A stretch of DNA of 64,000 nt from Novipirellula caenicola (GCF_039545035.1 NZ_BAABRO010000020.1:1-64000); one strand, 5' to 3'; counted from the stretch's first letter, positions 41,863-51,587 are shown. The notes: generated by a model not told the origin, from the letters alone. Numbers and translations: made by a program.

Positions 41863-43155
41863 TTAGATCCGCGAGACGTATTGTCCGCTCAATCGCCGGA
41901 TCAGCGAACGCATTTCCAGAACACTGATGGTGGCCATCACTCGATGCGCGGGAAGTTCGGTCTTGGCGATCACTTCGTCGATGGGCGTACTGGTTTCGCC
42001 GACCGCGTCCAGCACCGCTCGCTCGAGTTCATTCAGCAGCAAATCGGCACCACTGCGAATCGATTGGCCATCGCCGGCATCGACCGGATTGCACATCGGC
42101 CCAATCCCTTCGAGCACGTCTTCGATCGTTTGCACCAACTTGGCACCATCGCGAATCAATTGATTGCATCCTCGCGACATTCGACTGGTCACGGGACCAG
42201 GCAACGCAAGCACTTCTCGATTCAACTCGCATGCCAAGCGAGCGGTGATCAAGGCGCCGCTGCGATCAGGTGCTTCGATCACCAGCGTGGCGAGCGACAT
42301 TCCTGCGATCAAACGATTTCGCTGTGGGAACATGCCGGCATGCGGCTTGGCATGCGGAGGGTACTCGCTGATCACAGCACCAGCCGCTGCAATCGTTTTC
42401 GCTAATCCCTTGTGCTCGCTCGGATAGATCTCGGCTAAGCCACTGCCGAGAACCGCGATCGTGCGGCCGCCTCCGTTTAACGCCCCTTCGTGGGCAGCCG
42501 AATCGATCCCGCGGGCCATCCCGCTGATCACCGTTATCCCGGCTCGTGCCATGGCATAACCGAACCGCTCGGCTTGCTTTAGCCCATACGTCGTGGCGTG
42601 TCGCGTCCCGACAATCGCCACGGCAAGCTCATCGGTAGCGAGCCACTGCCCATCGACGAACAAGATCGGCGGCGCATCGGGAAGATCAAACAGCGACTGA
42701 GGGTAGTCTTCGTCCTCGGACGAGATGATCGCCACGTCCTGATCGGTACACCACTGGATGATCGCATCGACATCAATATGATGCGAAGCGGTCCGGATCA
42801 CGTGCACAAGTTTAGGACCAATCCCATGCACGGATGCCAATTCGTGATCATTCGCTTGTAACGCACGTTGGGCCGAGCCAAATCGATCAAGCAAGCCTGT
42901 TAGAATTCGCGGCCCAACTCCGGGCAGCATCGCCAACCGCAACATGGTCCGCGTTTCCTCGGTGATAACCCGCGGTGGTCGCGGCGCCGCGTCCTGCATC
43001 CCATCGGCGTACGTCATCGCCAACAAACCATCGTCCTGCGGTTCATCAGACTCGGGAGCGTCGGTTTGGAGTGGAGCGTCAACGCGAGGTGGATCGGCGT
43101 CCGCCCCTGCTCCGCGAGCATCATCGGCACTCTGCATTGGTTCGACTTCCATCAA
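41863..43155 (-). CDS. dprA: DNA processing protein DprA
   Basis: 430 residues. DprA binds incoming single-stranded DNA and loads RecA in natural transformation. A helix-hairpin-helix-like N-terminal region (about 65-120) precedes the Rossmann core (about 135-345). The core has VAIVGTRHATTYG, ISGMARGIDSAAHEGAL, AVLGSGLAEIYPSEH, MFPQRNRLIAGMS and TLVIEAPDRSGALITARLA. A C-terminal winged helix (about 360-420, ERAVLDAVGETSTPIDEVI) follows. The first 60 residues are an acidic extension (PPRVDAPLQTDAPESDEPQDDG) not usual in the family. No com genes are in the window. Confidence 0.93.
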   Translation of the reverse strand: MMEVEPMQSADDARGAGADADPPRVDAPLQTDAPESDEPQDDGLLAMTYADGMQDAAPRPPRVITEETRTMLRLAMLPGVGPRILTGLLDRFGSAQRALQANDHELASVHGIGPKLVHVIRTASHHIDVDAIIQWCTDQDVAIISSEDEDYPQSLFDLPDAPPILFVDGQWLATDELAVAIVGTRHATTYGLKQAERFGYAMARAGITVISGMARGIDSAAHEGALNGGGRTIAVLGSGLAEIYPSEHKGLAKTIAAAGAVISEYPPHAKPHAGMFPQRNRLIAGMSLATLVIEAPDRSGALITARLACELNREVLALPGPVTSRMSRGCNQLIRDGAKLVQTIEDVLEGIGPMCNPVDAGDGQSIRSGADLLLNELERAVLDAVGETSTPIDEVIAKTELPAHRVMATISVLEMRSLIRRLSGQYVSRI

Positions 43156-43212
43156 CGCATCCCTCGATCCTGATTGTCACTAAGGCACTCCGCCTGTAGG
43201 CCACGCTGACAC

Positions 43213-43260
43213 ATTGGCCCAGTGTCTCATTGGCCCATTCGCCCAGTGCGACATTGGCCC
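43213..43260. repeat. Short ATTGGCCC microrepeats
   Basis: ATTGGCCC occurs three times (43213-43220, 43229-43236, 43253-43260), interleaved with two GCCCAGTG copies, in the 135 bp between the DUF1559 and dprA genes. Function unknown. Confidence 0.6.
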
Positions 43261-43290
43261 TCAATCACGCCAGGCCGAGATCGCGAACGG

Positions 43291-44265
43291 TTAGAAATCG
43301 TCCACGATCTCGTGTCCTTGATAGGTAATCAGCGAAGCGTAGACCTCCGCATCAATCTGTTCGGAAATAAAATGGGTGCTGCCATCGGCGAGATTGATTT
43401 GCAGTCCACCGACATGAAACGAATACGCCTCGTTGTTGTTGGTCTTGTTGATCACATAGGGTCCGGAACAGCTCAACCCATCGGCAGCAAAACCATGCAT
43501 CGGAATGTAGTTCCCGGGATTCGCCCAACCACCAAGCTTCGATCGCGCGTCGGTGACATTCACATTGCCGCAGCCATTATTGTTGGTTGATGGTCCCAGC
43601 CGCCCCATCACAAAATACTGTGGGCGTCCCGCACACTCGACCAACAACATCGTATTGGACAGTCCGTCTAACACATCGCGAAACCGCGTGACTCGCGATC
43701 CATGATACAACCCACGGCGATTGACTCGCGGCTTGACAAAGCCGGCGTCGATGATGTTTTTAGTCACCTCGCCATGAGGAACGTAGTCGGTCGTCGCGGT
43801 ATTGATTCCGGAGCCGAGTCGATCGAGTTCGTGATTATCCGGAGCCGAAGGACACAGATAGGTTTCCACGTGTGTCGCAACGGCGTCACGGTTGCGTACG
43901 TCATTCCAATTGACATCAAAGTCGTAATTCTCGAAAAGTGCCATCTGCTCGACAAAGGGCAATAGCGATGCTGCCCACGTATGCTGACGCGGGCTCGGTT
44001 GGCTTTTGCGGGGCAATTGTTGATACAGCGAATGATAATTGTGCGACGCCAACCCGATTTGACGCAAGTTATTGGAACAACTCATCCGCCGCGCCGCTTC
44101 ACGAGCGGCTTGCACCGCAGGCAACAACAATGCCACCAACACCCCGATGATCGCGATCACGACAAGCAGTTCAATCAGCGTAAATCCGCCGCGGCACCGC
44201 GAGCGAAGCAAAAGCCGAGGAATTGACCTAGGAAAGCTTTTGCAAACTGGACCTGTCGCGCGCAC
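43291..44265 (-). CDS. DUF1559 prepilin-like protein
   Basis: 324 residues. [19 protein letters not shown] is a type IV prepilin/pseudopilin signal with cleavage after Gly27 and Glu at +5, followed by the [17 protein letters not shown] segment typical of planctomycete DUF1559 proteins. The rest is the globular DUF1559 domain, ending with [22 protein letters not shown] near the C-terminus (the H-x-GG-x-x-x-x-x-DGS motif). Such proteins occur in dozens of copies in planctomycete genomes. They are exported by a pseudopilus-like system, but their role is poorly known. No pilus or secretion gene is adjacent. Confidence 0.93.
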   Translation of the reverse strand: MRATGPVCKSFPRSIPRLLLRSRCRGGFTLIELLVVIAIIGVLVALLLPAVQAAREAARRMSCSNNLRQIGLASHNYHSLYQQLPRKSQPSPRQHTWAASLLPFVEQMALFENYDFDVNWNDVRNRDAVATHVETYLCPSAPDNHELDRLGSGINTATTDYVPHGEVTKNIIDAGFVKPRVNRRGLYHGSRVTRFRDVLDGLSNTMLLVECAGRPQYFVMGRLGPSTNNNGCGNVNVTDARSKLGGWANPGNYIPMHGFAADGLSCSGPYVINKTNNNEAYSFHVGGLQINLADGSTHFISEQIDAEVYASLITYQGHEIVDDF

Positions 44266-44384
44266 GTGTCACCCCCGTAACCGCGGCAGATGACAAGAAG
44301 AAAAGCTGCCACGAGTGACCTGCCGCCCATCCCCCGTGAAGGGTCAAGTATAAGGGGATCGAGCGGGCAAAGTCGAGCAACAAA

Positions 44385-45695
44385 TCAAGTCGCGTCGTAA
44401 TTCGACTTGGTTGCGACCGTTTCGGTTCTCGGAAAACGGTAAAAAACCTGGATTGCCACGACAAGCGAAATGGTGATCAGCACTGCCCCCGCAAGAAACG
44501 GAGCCCCGGGAATCTCGACCGGAGCGGCATCACCGGTGAAATAATTGAACAAGCCTGCGGTGAAAAAGATCGGGGCGATGACGTTTGTCAAACTGACCAA
44601 CGAGGTTAACGCCCCTTGAACTTTGCCTTGATCCGAATCGCTGACCGTTCCTGAAATCAGGCTTTGAATCGCCGGCCCTGCCAAACCGCCAAGCGAACCA
44701 AAGATGATCAAACCGGGGATCATCCAAGCCTGGTTGGCCAGCCCGTAACCTGCGAACGCGACCGCCGAGATCAGTGTCCCGAACAGCACAGCGTTGCGTT
44801 CGCCAAAGCGTTTGATGACCGGACGCACCAAACCACCCTGGACAACAATCGCGGTGATCCCGACTAGACCAAGCGCCTTGCCATTGGCCGCCGCGTCCCA
44901 ATCAAACTGGTAACCGGTATACAACACCCACACATTTTCCAAGCCACGCTGTGCCAGCGATTTGCATAGAAAGACAACCGTCAATCCGACCACAAAGGGA
45001 TACACCTTTAAATGGTTTAGCGTGCGAAACGGATTGCCGTGAGACAGCAAGAACTCACTGCGGCGGTGCTTGGGAAGCGACTCGGGCAACACAAAGTAGC
45101 CATACAACCAATTCACGATCGCAAGTGCCGCGGCCAAGAAAAACGGCCAACGCAAATTGTAACTGCCTAACAATCCACCGAGCGCCGGGCCGATCGTAAA
45201 ACCGAGCCCGAACATCATTCCGACCAAGCCAAAGTTCCGAGCACGATTGGCATCGGACGAGACATCCGCGATGTAGGCATTGGCCGTGGTGATACTAGCG
45301 CCCATCACTCCGGCAAGCAGACGGCCTACCAACAGCCACCAAATATTGGGTGCAAATCCTTGGATCAGAAAATCGACACCCAACCCAAACAACGACACCA
45401 ACAATATCGGCCGCCGTCCAAAGCGATCCGACAATGCCCCCAAAATTGGCGCGAACAGAAACTGCATCAAGGCGTAGATCGCACCGATCACCCCGACGTA
45501 GAAACTTGCGCCCGACTCGTCCGCTCCGATCAATTCTTGAATCAACTCAGGCAACACGGGAATCACGATCCCGATGCCAAGAATATCGATGAACAGCGTC
45601 AGCAAGATAAAGGCAATCGCGGCCTTGCGTTTCTGAGGCGGCAGCCGCGACTCGGATTCATTCGAATCGGACGGATCGTTTTTCAGGTCGCTCAA
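44385..45695 (-). CDS. MFS efflux transporter (TetA-like)
   Basis: 436 residues with 12 predicted transmembrane helices. FIDILGIGIVIPVLPELI opens helix 1. GALSDRFGRRPILL is the MFS motif A between helices 2 and 3, and GLVGMMFGLGFTIGPALGGLLG is the antiporter motif C of the Tet/DHA1 group. It would export small hydrophobic or cationic compounds using the proton gradient; tetracycline is not implied. The N-terminal 25 residues are hydrophilic and cytoplasmic. It is a single gene, 61 bp from the neighbouring isomerase-like gene. Confidence 0.87.
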   Translation of the reverse strand: MSDLKNDPSDSNESESRLPPQKRKAAIAFILLTLFIDILGIGIVIPVLPELIQELIGADESGASFYVGVIGAIYALMQFLFAPILGALSDRFGRRPILLVSLFGLGVDFLIQGFAPNIWWLLVGRLLAGVMGASITTANAYIADVSSDANRARNFGLVGMMFGLGFTIGPALGGLLGSYNLRWPFFLAAALAIVNWLYGYFVLPESLPKHRRSEFLLSHGNPFRTLNHLKVYPFVVGLTVVFLCKSLAQRGLENVWVLYTGYQFDWDAAANGKALGLVGITAIVVQGGLVRPVIKRFGERNAVLFGTLISAVAFAGYGLANQAWMIPGLIIFGSLGGLAGPAIQSLISGTVSDSDQGKVQGALTSLVSLTNVIAPIFFTAGLFNYFTGDAAPVEIPGAPFLAGAVLITISLVVAIQVFYRFPRTETVATKSNYDAT

Positions 45696-45756
45696 TGAAG
45701 TCTCTTGAATTCGGTCTAAAAGTTTGGCGAGGCAACGTCGCCTGATCAGTCACGAC

Positions 45757-46533
45757 TTAGGATGTTGCACTGAACCAGCGAGCGACCTGACGAAGTCCTT
45801 CACTTGGATCATGCTTGGGCCAATATTCGAGCCCCACATAACCGTCGTACTGGCTCGATTGAATCGCGGCGAATATTTGTTCGTAATTCAATTCGCCCAA
45901 GGTTAATTCGTGGCGTCCCGGATTTCCTGCGGCGTGAAAGTGTCCGATCTTGTCGATGTTCTGCATCAAATTGTGAATGACATGTCCTTCACTGATCTGT
46001 TGGTGATAGATGTCAAACACCACCTTCACCCGAGGGCTGTTGACCCGATCGATGATCTCAAACGCCTCGTCGCTGCGAACCAAATAGTACCCCGCGTGAT
46101 CCACCAATTCGTTCAGCGGTTCGATCACTAGCGTGACGCCCGCGGCTTCGAGCAGCGGTGCGGCTGCGAGCAATCCATCGATCAACGATTGGTGCTGTTC
46201 TTGACGTGCAGCGTCGGGGCGAAAATCGCCGACTTGGGAAATCAGTACAGGGCAATCCAGCTGCTTGGCCGCGGCGATCGATTCTTCGAGTCCCGCGAGG
46301 TATTGATCGCGTTGAGCGGGATCGACCAACGAAATGAACTTGGTGCAGCAGGCCGAGATCGACATCCCATTTGCATCGCGATGCTGAATCAGTTCGTCAA
46401 GATTTTTTTCCCACCAACACCAAAACTCGAATGCCTTGATTCCCGCATCGGCCACGGACTTGATCGCATCCCCCACAGGCACGTTCTCGAAGACGGCGTC
46501 GATACAAACAGAGGGTTTCAGTTGATTTGGCAT
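45757..46533 (-). CDS. Hydroxypyruvate isomerase-like TIM-barrel protein
   Basis: 258 residues of the AP-endonuclease-2-like sugar isomerase family. Likely metal ligands are Glu in VIEPLNELVDH, Asp in VVFDIYHQQ, His in FHAAGNPGRHEL and Glu in VGLEYWPKH. IEPLN and AGNPGRHEL are close to those in hydroxypyruvate isomerase (Hyi), which interconverts hydroxypyruvate and tartronate semialdehyde. The paralogous Otn/ketose epimerase families are an alternative. No glyoxylate genes are adjacent. It lies on the same strand as the transporter downstream. Confidence 0.85.
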   Translation of the reverse strand: MPNQLKPSVCIDAVFENVPVGDAIKSVADAGIKAFEFWCWWEKNLDELIQHRDANGMSISACCTKFISLVDPAQRDQYLAGLEESIAAAKQLDCPVLISQVGDFRPDAARQEQHQSLIDGLLAAAPLLEAAGVTLVIEPLNELVDHAGYYLVRSDEAFEIIDRVNSPRVKVVFDIYHQQISEGHVIHNLMQNIDKIGHFHAAGNPGRHELTLGELNYEQIFAAIQSSQYDGYVGLEYWPKHDPSEGLRQVARWFSATS

Positions 46534-46714
46534 GAATCAGGTTTGCTTCGTGGAGACTTCTTGGTTGACGGGACCCTCGGTGGCAGCGAAGGCCGATCAC
46601 GGATGGCCGAATCGCGATGCCGCATCCTCGGTTTTGGAATCCAGAGGCGGCAAGCGGGCGAGCGAATCGCCAAAGTCTACACCAATGCAGACAAGAAGCA
46701 CGAGGGTGCTGGCC

Positions 46715-48976
46715 CTAGGGGGTGGGAAGTTCGAGAACCAATTGGGGAGCTTCGTTTGGATCTCGTTCACGGCTCGCAAACGCCAACAGGCTGTTGTCGG
46801 CATTGCCACCGGCCAGGATCAAGGTGACCGAGCGGCTTTTGGCACTCCGTAAAAACTCGGTCAGCTCGCTGCCGCCAATCGAGACTTGGCGATCATTTCC
46901 GTTGTCTTTGGCAGTGATTTTCGTCTCGGCCAAAATCGGCAGCGATCCCAGCCCACGCTTGGAATACGAATTCCCCCATGTCAACGCAAATCGTCCCGAT
47001 TCCTGCCACCGCTCGGCAGCCGGTGTGTCCACGCCGTATAGACGCAACGTCGCATCGGACGGACGATCGTCGCCCGGCAGCGTGAGCACCAATTTGGCAT
47101 CTTGAATCTTGTTTCGCTGCTTGCTGATCGCAGCAAGATCAAACCGCATGTAGGCATGTTCCAGCTCGGCCCCGTTTCGCGTCTGCACTGCAATGCCGGG
47201 GTTGGTCCCCATCGGATCACCGCCGCCTGCGCCACGACGCACCGAGGAATCGGCTCCGTTGCCATCGGCGGAACTGATCCGGATGGTCTCGACGGGAACC
47301 GAAGCGGGTTGTGGCTCAGGCGTGGTGGCCGCGTCAGGCAATGAGTTCTTCATCGCTGCCGATTCTGGCGGCACGTCCACCGGATTCTTGTCCGCCATGT
47401 TCGATTGCGAAGCGTCTGAGTTAGCAACACTTACCATCGGTTGCGGCTGGGCAACCTCGGACTTCGCAGGCGGCTTGGGCGAGGATGACTCGGCCTGATT
47501 TTTATTGCTGCCGTTGCTCTTGTTGTTGCCATTGTTTTTATTGTTATTGCCGCCCCCTTTCTTGTTCCCTTTTTTCGCCGTCGGTTGTTGTTTCGCAGCA
47601 GGCGACGGGTCCGCTTTTCTAACCGCAGTTTTGGCCGGAGGATTGCCGCGGTTAGAAGCTCCCTGCGCCGCCCCGGAGGTTTCTGCGACAGCGGGACTCG
47701 CCGCACCGGATTGCGCCACCGGCGGCGGAGCACTTGAACCGCTCGCAACCCACGCATAGATCGCGACGACAATCAGCAACAACGCCAAAACCGCGATGGC
47801 GATGAATGGCGCATATTGTTTCCAATCAATGGTCGCGGCGGGCTCTTGCTTTTTCGCCACCGGTCGCGCCGCCGCGGATCCAAACGAGCTTTGCGGTACC
47901 GTGGGGGCCGGAGCCGCTAACGGACTTGGGGTCGCCGCCGGAGTCGCGGGCATCGCAGGAAACGCAAACGGATCCGGGACCTCTTCGGCCGCCGCTTCGA
48001 TCGAATGGTCGTCAAAGAGATCGTGATTTTGTTTTTTGCTGACGACCTCGCTCAACCCCAACTGCAATTTGCTGATCGCTTGCGCCACTTCGGATTTGGC
48101 ATGGCACTCGACCTCGGCACGCTGCAATTCTTCGAGCAACACATTGGCTGACGCAGGTCGTTCACGAGCCTCTTTCGCTAACAATCGATGCACGAGATCC
48201 GCAAGCGGTTCGGGAATCTCGGGGTTCAGTTCACGAATCGGTTTGGGTCGGTGCGACAAAATAGCGACCAATTGCCCCGAGACCGATGAAGACGCCAGCG
48301 GCAAACGTCCGGTACATAACTCGTACAAGACCACCCCGAGACTATACAAATCGCTTCGATCATCCAGCGGATCGGTGCGTGCTTGTTCGGGCGACAAGTA
48401 ACCCGGGGTGCCAATCACCGAACCGGTTCCAGCAAGCCGATCCACCGGAGTCTGTGCGAGCGCGAGACCGAAATCAAGAATCTTGATTCGATCGTTTCCT
48501 TCTTCGATCCAAATATTCGCCGGTTTGATGTCGCGATGAACAATCTGTTTAGCATGGGCTGCGGCAAGCCCACGTGTGATCTGCTTGGCAAAGTCGAGAA
48601 TCTTTTCAAAACCCAACTGCGTTTTGCTCGAATTGAGTGATTCGAGCGTCTGCCCTTTGAGCAACTCCATTGCCATAAAAGGGGTGCCGTTGCGTTCGCC
48701 GACTTCAAAAATCACCACCACGTTGTCGTGATGGACCGCCGCCATCGCACGCGCCTCTTCGATGAATCGCGCCCGACTGTTGGGAGTCGCCGCAATCTTT
48801 TTGTTCATCACCTTCAAGGCGACGGTGCGTTTAAGCCGGGTGTCCTCGGCCCGAAAAACGTACCCCATTCCCCCCTTACCCAGCTCACTGATCACTCGAT
48901 ACGAACCGAGCATCCCCAGATCATCGGGTTGCGATGGGGGAGCGAGAAAGTCGTAGACTTGCTGGGTCGTTTTCAT
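46715..48976 (-). CDS. Membrane Ser/Thr protein kinase with an outer DNRLRE/CBM96-like domain
   Basis: 753 residues. A Hanks-type kinase domain (about 26-290) has GKGGMGYV, Lys55 in VALKVM, HRDIKPAN (Asp149) and DFG (168-170). An Ala/Pro-rich juxtamembrane stretch leads to one transmembrane helix (about 388-411). Outside are a low-complexity linker rich in Asn, Lys and Gly (about 440-500) and a C-terminal beta-rich domain (about 565-752). That domain shows GADSSVRRGAGGG, HAYMRFDLAAI, DAKLVLTLPG, LRLYGV and SLLAFASRERDPNEAPQLVLEL, which fit the DNRLRE family of carbohydrate-binding modules. It may sense envelope or external polysaccharide and signal by phosphorylation. Confidence 0.9.
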   Translation of the reverse strand: MKTTQQVYDFLAPPSQPDDLGMLGSYRVISELGKGGMGYVFRAEDTRLKRTVALKVMNKKIAATPNSRARFIEEARAMAAVHHDNVVVIFEVGERNGTPFMAMELLKGQTLESLNSSKTQLGFEKILDFAKQITRGLAAAHAKQIVHRDIKPANIWIEEGNDRIKILDFGLALAQTPVDRLAGTGSVIGTPGYLSPEQARTDPLDDRSDLYSLGVVLYELCTGRLPLASSSVSGQLVAILSHRPKPIRELNPEIPEPLADLVHRLLAKEARERPASANVLLEELQRAEVECHAKSEVAQAISKLQLGLSEVVSKKQNHDLFDDHSIEAAAEEVPDPFAFPAMPATPAATPSPLAAPAPTVPQSSFGSAAARPVAKKQEPAATIDWKQYAPFIAIAVLALLLIVVAIYAWVASGSSAPPPVAQSGAASPAVAETSGAAQGASNRGNPPAKTAVRKADPSPAAKQQPTAKKGNKKGGGNNNKNNGNNKSNGSNKNQAESSSPKPPAKSEVAQPQPMVSVANSDASQSNMADKNPVDVPPESAAMKNSLPDAATTPEPQPASVPVETIRISSADGNGADSSVRRGAGGGDPMGTNPGIAVQTRNGAELEHAYMRFDLAAISKQRNKIQDAKLVLTLPGDDRPSDATLRLYGVDTPAAERWQESGRFALTWGNSYSKRGLGSLPILAETKITAKDNGNDRQVSIGGSELTEFLRSAKSRSVTLILAGGNADNSLLAFASRERDPNEAPQLVLELPTP

Positions 48977-49508
48977 GGATTCGCATTAGGAACGATGAGT
49001 TTCTTGCATCCGTCCGGGCGAGAATAGTTTAACACGCAATAAAGTAAATGTGTGCGGGGAACCGGAAACCCCCAGCCGAAAACCACCGCTAATCGCTGTC
49101 ATCCGCTAAATTCAAGCGGTCTATACCGGGCGATTCGCACCGGGCGATTCGCACCGGGCGATTCGCACCGGGCGATTCGCACCAGCGCCGTGACGAGTCT
49201 CGTACGCTGGAGATTGTATCGCTAGTTTACACACGGATCGCAACGGCAGCGGCATGGCTAGAATGCAAACGGCATTTTTGGGACGTATTTGCAAACGGCA
49301 TACCGGCGACCGCACGGTGTGCCCTCGAACCGGAAAGAATGCAACTTGGTGCCCCCGGCATGTTGTTCGCGGTCCGCTGCCAAACGATACTATGAACCCT
49401 GCTTGATCATGATCCGTGCCTCAAGCGATGGAAAACGACTTCTGGACGTCACGGACCCTCCAAACCTTACCTGACCCCCTCACCATTCCCTTCACCCCAA
49501 GAATCAAG
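48977..49508. other. Intergenic region with a 14-bp tandem repeat
   Basis: About 530 bp between two divergent genes. Apart from the tandem repeat at 49126-49181 I see no gene. GCAAACGGCAT occurs twice (near 49265 and 49290). Promoters for both directions must lie here but none stands out. Confidence 0.5.
49126..49181. repeat. Tandem repeat, 4 x 14 bp
   Basis: Four perfect copies of CCGGGCGATTCGCA at 49126-49139, 49140-49153, 49154-49167 and 49168-49181. Perfect identity points to recent slippage or to selection as clustered binding sites. There are no spacers, so this is not a CRISPR. Confidence 0.9.
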
Positions 49509-51437
49509 ATGAAAATGCGGCTTAGCCTCACGATCGCCAGCCTTTGTCTGGCCAGCCTCTCCTTTGGATCACGGCCCGTTGACGCTGCGGATCCTGGCCT
49601 CAGCGACAAGGCCAATCAATTGACCGAGTCCGAGAAACGTAGCGGATGGGAACTCTTGTTTGACGGATCGAGCACCGACGGATGGCGAAACTACAAACGC
49701 GATGACGTGTCAGACGGCTGGAAAGTCGAAGACGGAGCGTTGATTCGTCACAGCAAGGGTGCTGGCGACTTGATCACCAAGGAAAAATTCGACACCTTCG
49801 AACTTTCGCTGCAATATAGGATCAGCAAAGAGGGCAACAGCGGGCTGATGTTCCACGTTGTCGAAGGCGAGGGACGCCCGTACTACACCGGCCCCGAAAT
49901 CCAGATCCAAGACAACAAAGACGGGCACGATCCGCAAAAGGCGGGTTGGCTGTACCAGCTGTACAAACCCGGCAATGCTCCTGGTGAAGACACTCCGATT
50001 GACGCTACCCGCCCGGCCGGCCAATGGAATGAACTGTACTTGCGTATCGCTAACGATCAGTGCAGCGTCTGCATGAACGGCGTGCGTTACTACAATTTCA
50101 AAATCGGTGACAAGACCTGGAACGACCGAGTGGCCGCCAGCAAGTTCGCCCAATGGGAAGGCTTCGGCGAAGCGGGCGAAGGCCATTTGTGTCTGCAAGA
50201 CCACGGCGACGTGGTGGCGTACCGCAACATCAAGATCCGGCGACTCAAAGATGGCCAACCCGTCAAACAACCGATCGACGGAAAACTTGGCATGAAAAGC
50301 GTCTTGGCGTTTCCTAATCTGCAGTGGGATCAATGGGATGCCGTTGACGACGCCGGCCAAGTCCGCCCGTTGCGGTTGATTGAATTGACCTACGCCAAAG
50401 GCATGCCCGAGCGACTCTACACGATCTCGCAACGCGGCATGATTTGGACGTTCGAAAACAAACCAGACGTCACTGAGTCCCAATTGGTGCTGGATTTACG
50501 CGAGAAGGTTTACGACTGGCAAAAACGGGGCGCAAACGAACAAGGGCTGTTGGGACTTGCCATGCACCCCGAATTCAAAAGCAACCGAAAGTTCTATGTC
50601 TACTACTCGTTGGCGGATGCCAAAAAGTCGATCATCTCTTGCTTCACGATGTCTAAGGACAATCCTCATCAAGCCGATCCCGAATCCGAAGTGGTGCTGA
50701 TGGAGATCGACCAACCGTTCCAAAATCACAATGGCGGCAGCATCGAATTTGGCCCTGATGGCTATTTGTATATCGGACTCGGCGATGGCGGACTTCGCAA
50801 CGATCCCTACGAAGCCGGCCAAGATCTGAGCAAGATTCTCGGTAAAATCCTACGGATCGATGTCGATAACGCGGGCGACGGCAAAGCCTATGCGATCCCC
50901 GCAGACAACCCGTTCGTGAATACCTCGGGCGCGCTACCGGAAATCTATGCCTATGGACTTCGCAACCCATGGCGAATCGCGTTTGACCCCGCCTCGGGTC
51001 GTCTGTGGGCCGGCGATGTCGGGCAAGAATTGTGGGAAGAAGTCGACGTGATCACCAAAGGCGGAAACTATGGCTGGAGCAGCCGCGAAGGCACGCACCC
51101 GTTTGGCAACCAACCGGTGCCCGAAAGCGTCAGCGAGCCGATTGAACCGGTGTGGGAATACGACCACGAAATCGGTAAATCGATTACCGGCGGCCGTGTT
51201 TACCGCAGCGACCGCAATGCGGATCTAAACGGCAAATACATCTACGCCGACTACGTCACCGGCAGCGTATGGGCACTGTCCTACGACCCGGAAACGGGCA
51301 AAGCGACTCGCAACGACCAAGTCATCCCCGACAGCATCCCGGTGTTGGCGTTCGGACAAGACGCAGCGGGCGAGGTCTACTACCTGACCAACAGCGTCCG
51401 CGGCGAATGCATCTACCGCTTCGACGCAGCCAAGTAA
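49509..51437 (+). CDS. Secreted DUF1080 domain fused to a PQQ-type sugar dehydrogenase domain
   Basis: 642 residues from MKMRLSLTIASLCLASLSFG, a signal peptide; the frame opens 31 codons earlier without similarity. Residues about 28-235 are DUF1080 (3-keto-disaccharide hydrolase, LamG-like fold: WELLFDGSSTDGWRN, GNSGLMFHV, GPEIQIQD, LCLQDHGDVVAYRNIKIR). Residues about 250-640 are a six-bladed glucose/sorbosone dehydrogenase-like propeller (QGLLGLAMHPEF, FQNHNGGSIEFGPDGYLYIGLGDGG, EIYAYGLRNPWRIAFDP, YGWSSREGTHP). DUF1080 proteins bind or split keto-sugar glycosides, and the propeller may oxidise the sugar with PQQ. The fusion would couple oxidation and cleavage in the periplasm. Confidence 0.9.
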   Translation: MKMRLSLTIASLCLASLSFGSRPVDAADPGLSDKANQLTESEKRSGWELLFDGSSTDGWRNYKRDDVSDGWKVEDGALIRHSKGAGDLITKEKFDTFELSLQYRISKEGNSGLMFHVVEGEGRPYYTGPEIQIQDNKDGHDPQKAGWLYQLYKPGNAPGEDTPIDATRPAGQWNELYLRIANDQCSVCMNGVRYYNFKIGDKTWNDRVAASKFAQWEGFGEAGEGHLCLQDHGDVVAYRNIKIRRLKDGQPVKQPIDGKLGMKSVLAFPNLQWDQWDAVDDAGQVRPLRLIELTYAKGMPERLYTISQRGMIWTFENKPDVTESQLVLDLREKVYDWQKRGANEQGLLGLAMHPEFKSNRKFYVYYSLADAKKSIISCFTMSKDNPHQADPESEVVLMEIDQPFQNHNGGSIEFGPDGYLYIGLGDGGLRNDPYEAGQDLSKILGKILRIDVDNAGDGKAYAIPADNPFVNTSGALPEIYAYGLRNPWRIAFDPASGRLWAGDVGQELWEEVDVITKGGNYGWSSREGTHPFGNQPVPESVSEPIEPVWEYDHEIGKSITGGRVYRSDRNADLNGKYIYADYVTGSVWALSYDPETGKATRNDQVIPDSIPVLAFGQDAAGEVYYLTNSVRGECIYRFDAAK

Positions 51438-51512
51438 GGTCACCTCTTTAGCCCCGTGCCTGCGTCGAGGGGAACGGTCTGAGAAGCCCAGGATGCGAAG
51501 CAAATAATCTAG

Positions 51513-51568
51513 CGTAGTGGATCTTGCTAAAGGTCCTGCATGCGGGATCTTTAGCAAGATCCACTACG
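51513..51568. repeat. Perfect 20-bp hairpin repeat
   Basis: CGTAGTGGATCTTGCTAAAG at 51513-51532 is the exact complement of 51549-51568, with a 16-bp loop that can pair further. It lies in the 220 bp between two convergent genes. The perfect stem suggests either a recent copy of a mobile palindromic element or a conserved RNA structure. Confidence 0.85.
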
Positions 51569-51587
51569 AAGAGGCCTAAGATACGAA

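Noticed and set aside
49126-49181. Possible CRISPR array
   Set aside because: The 14-bp units are adjacent with no spacers, and no cas genes are present.
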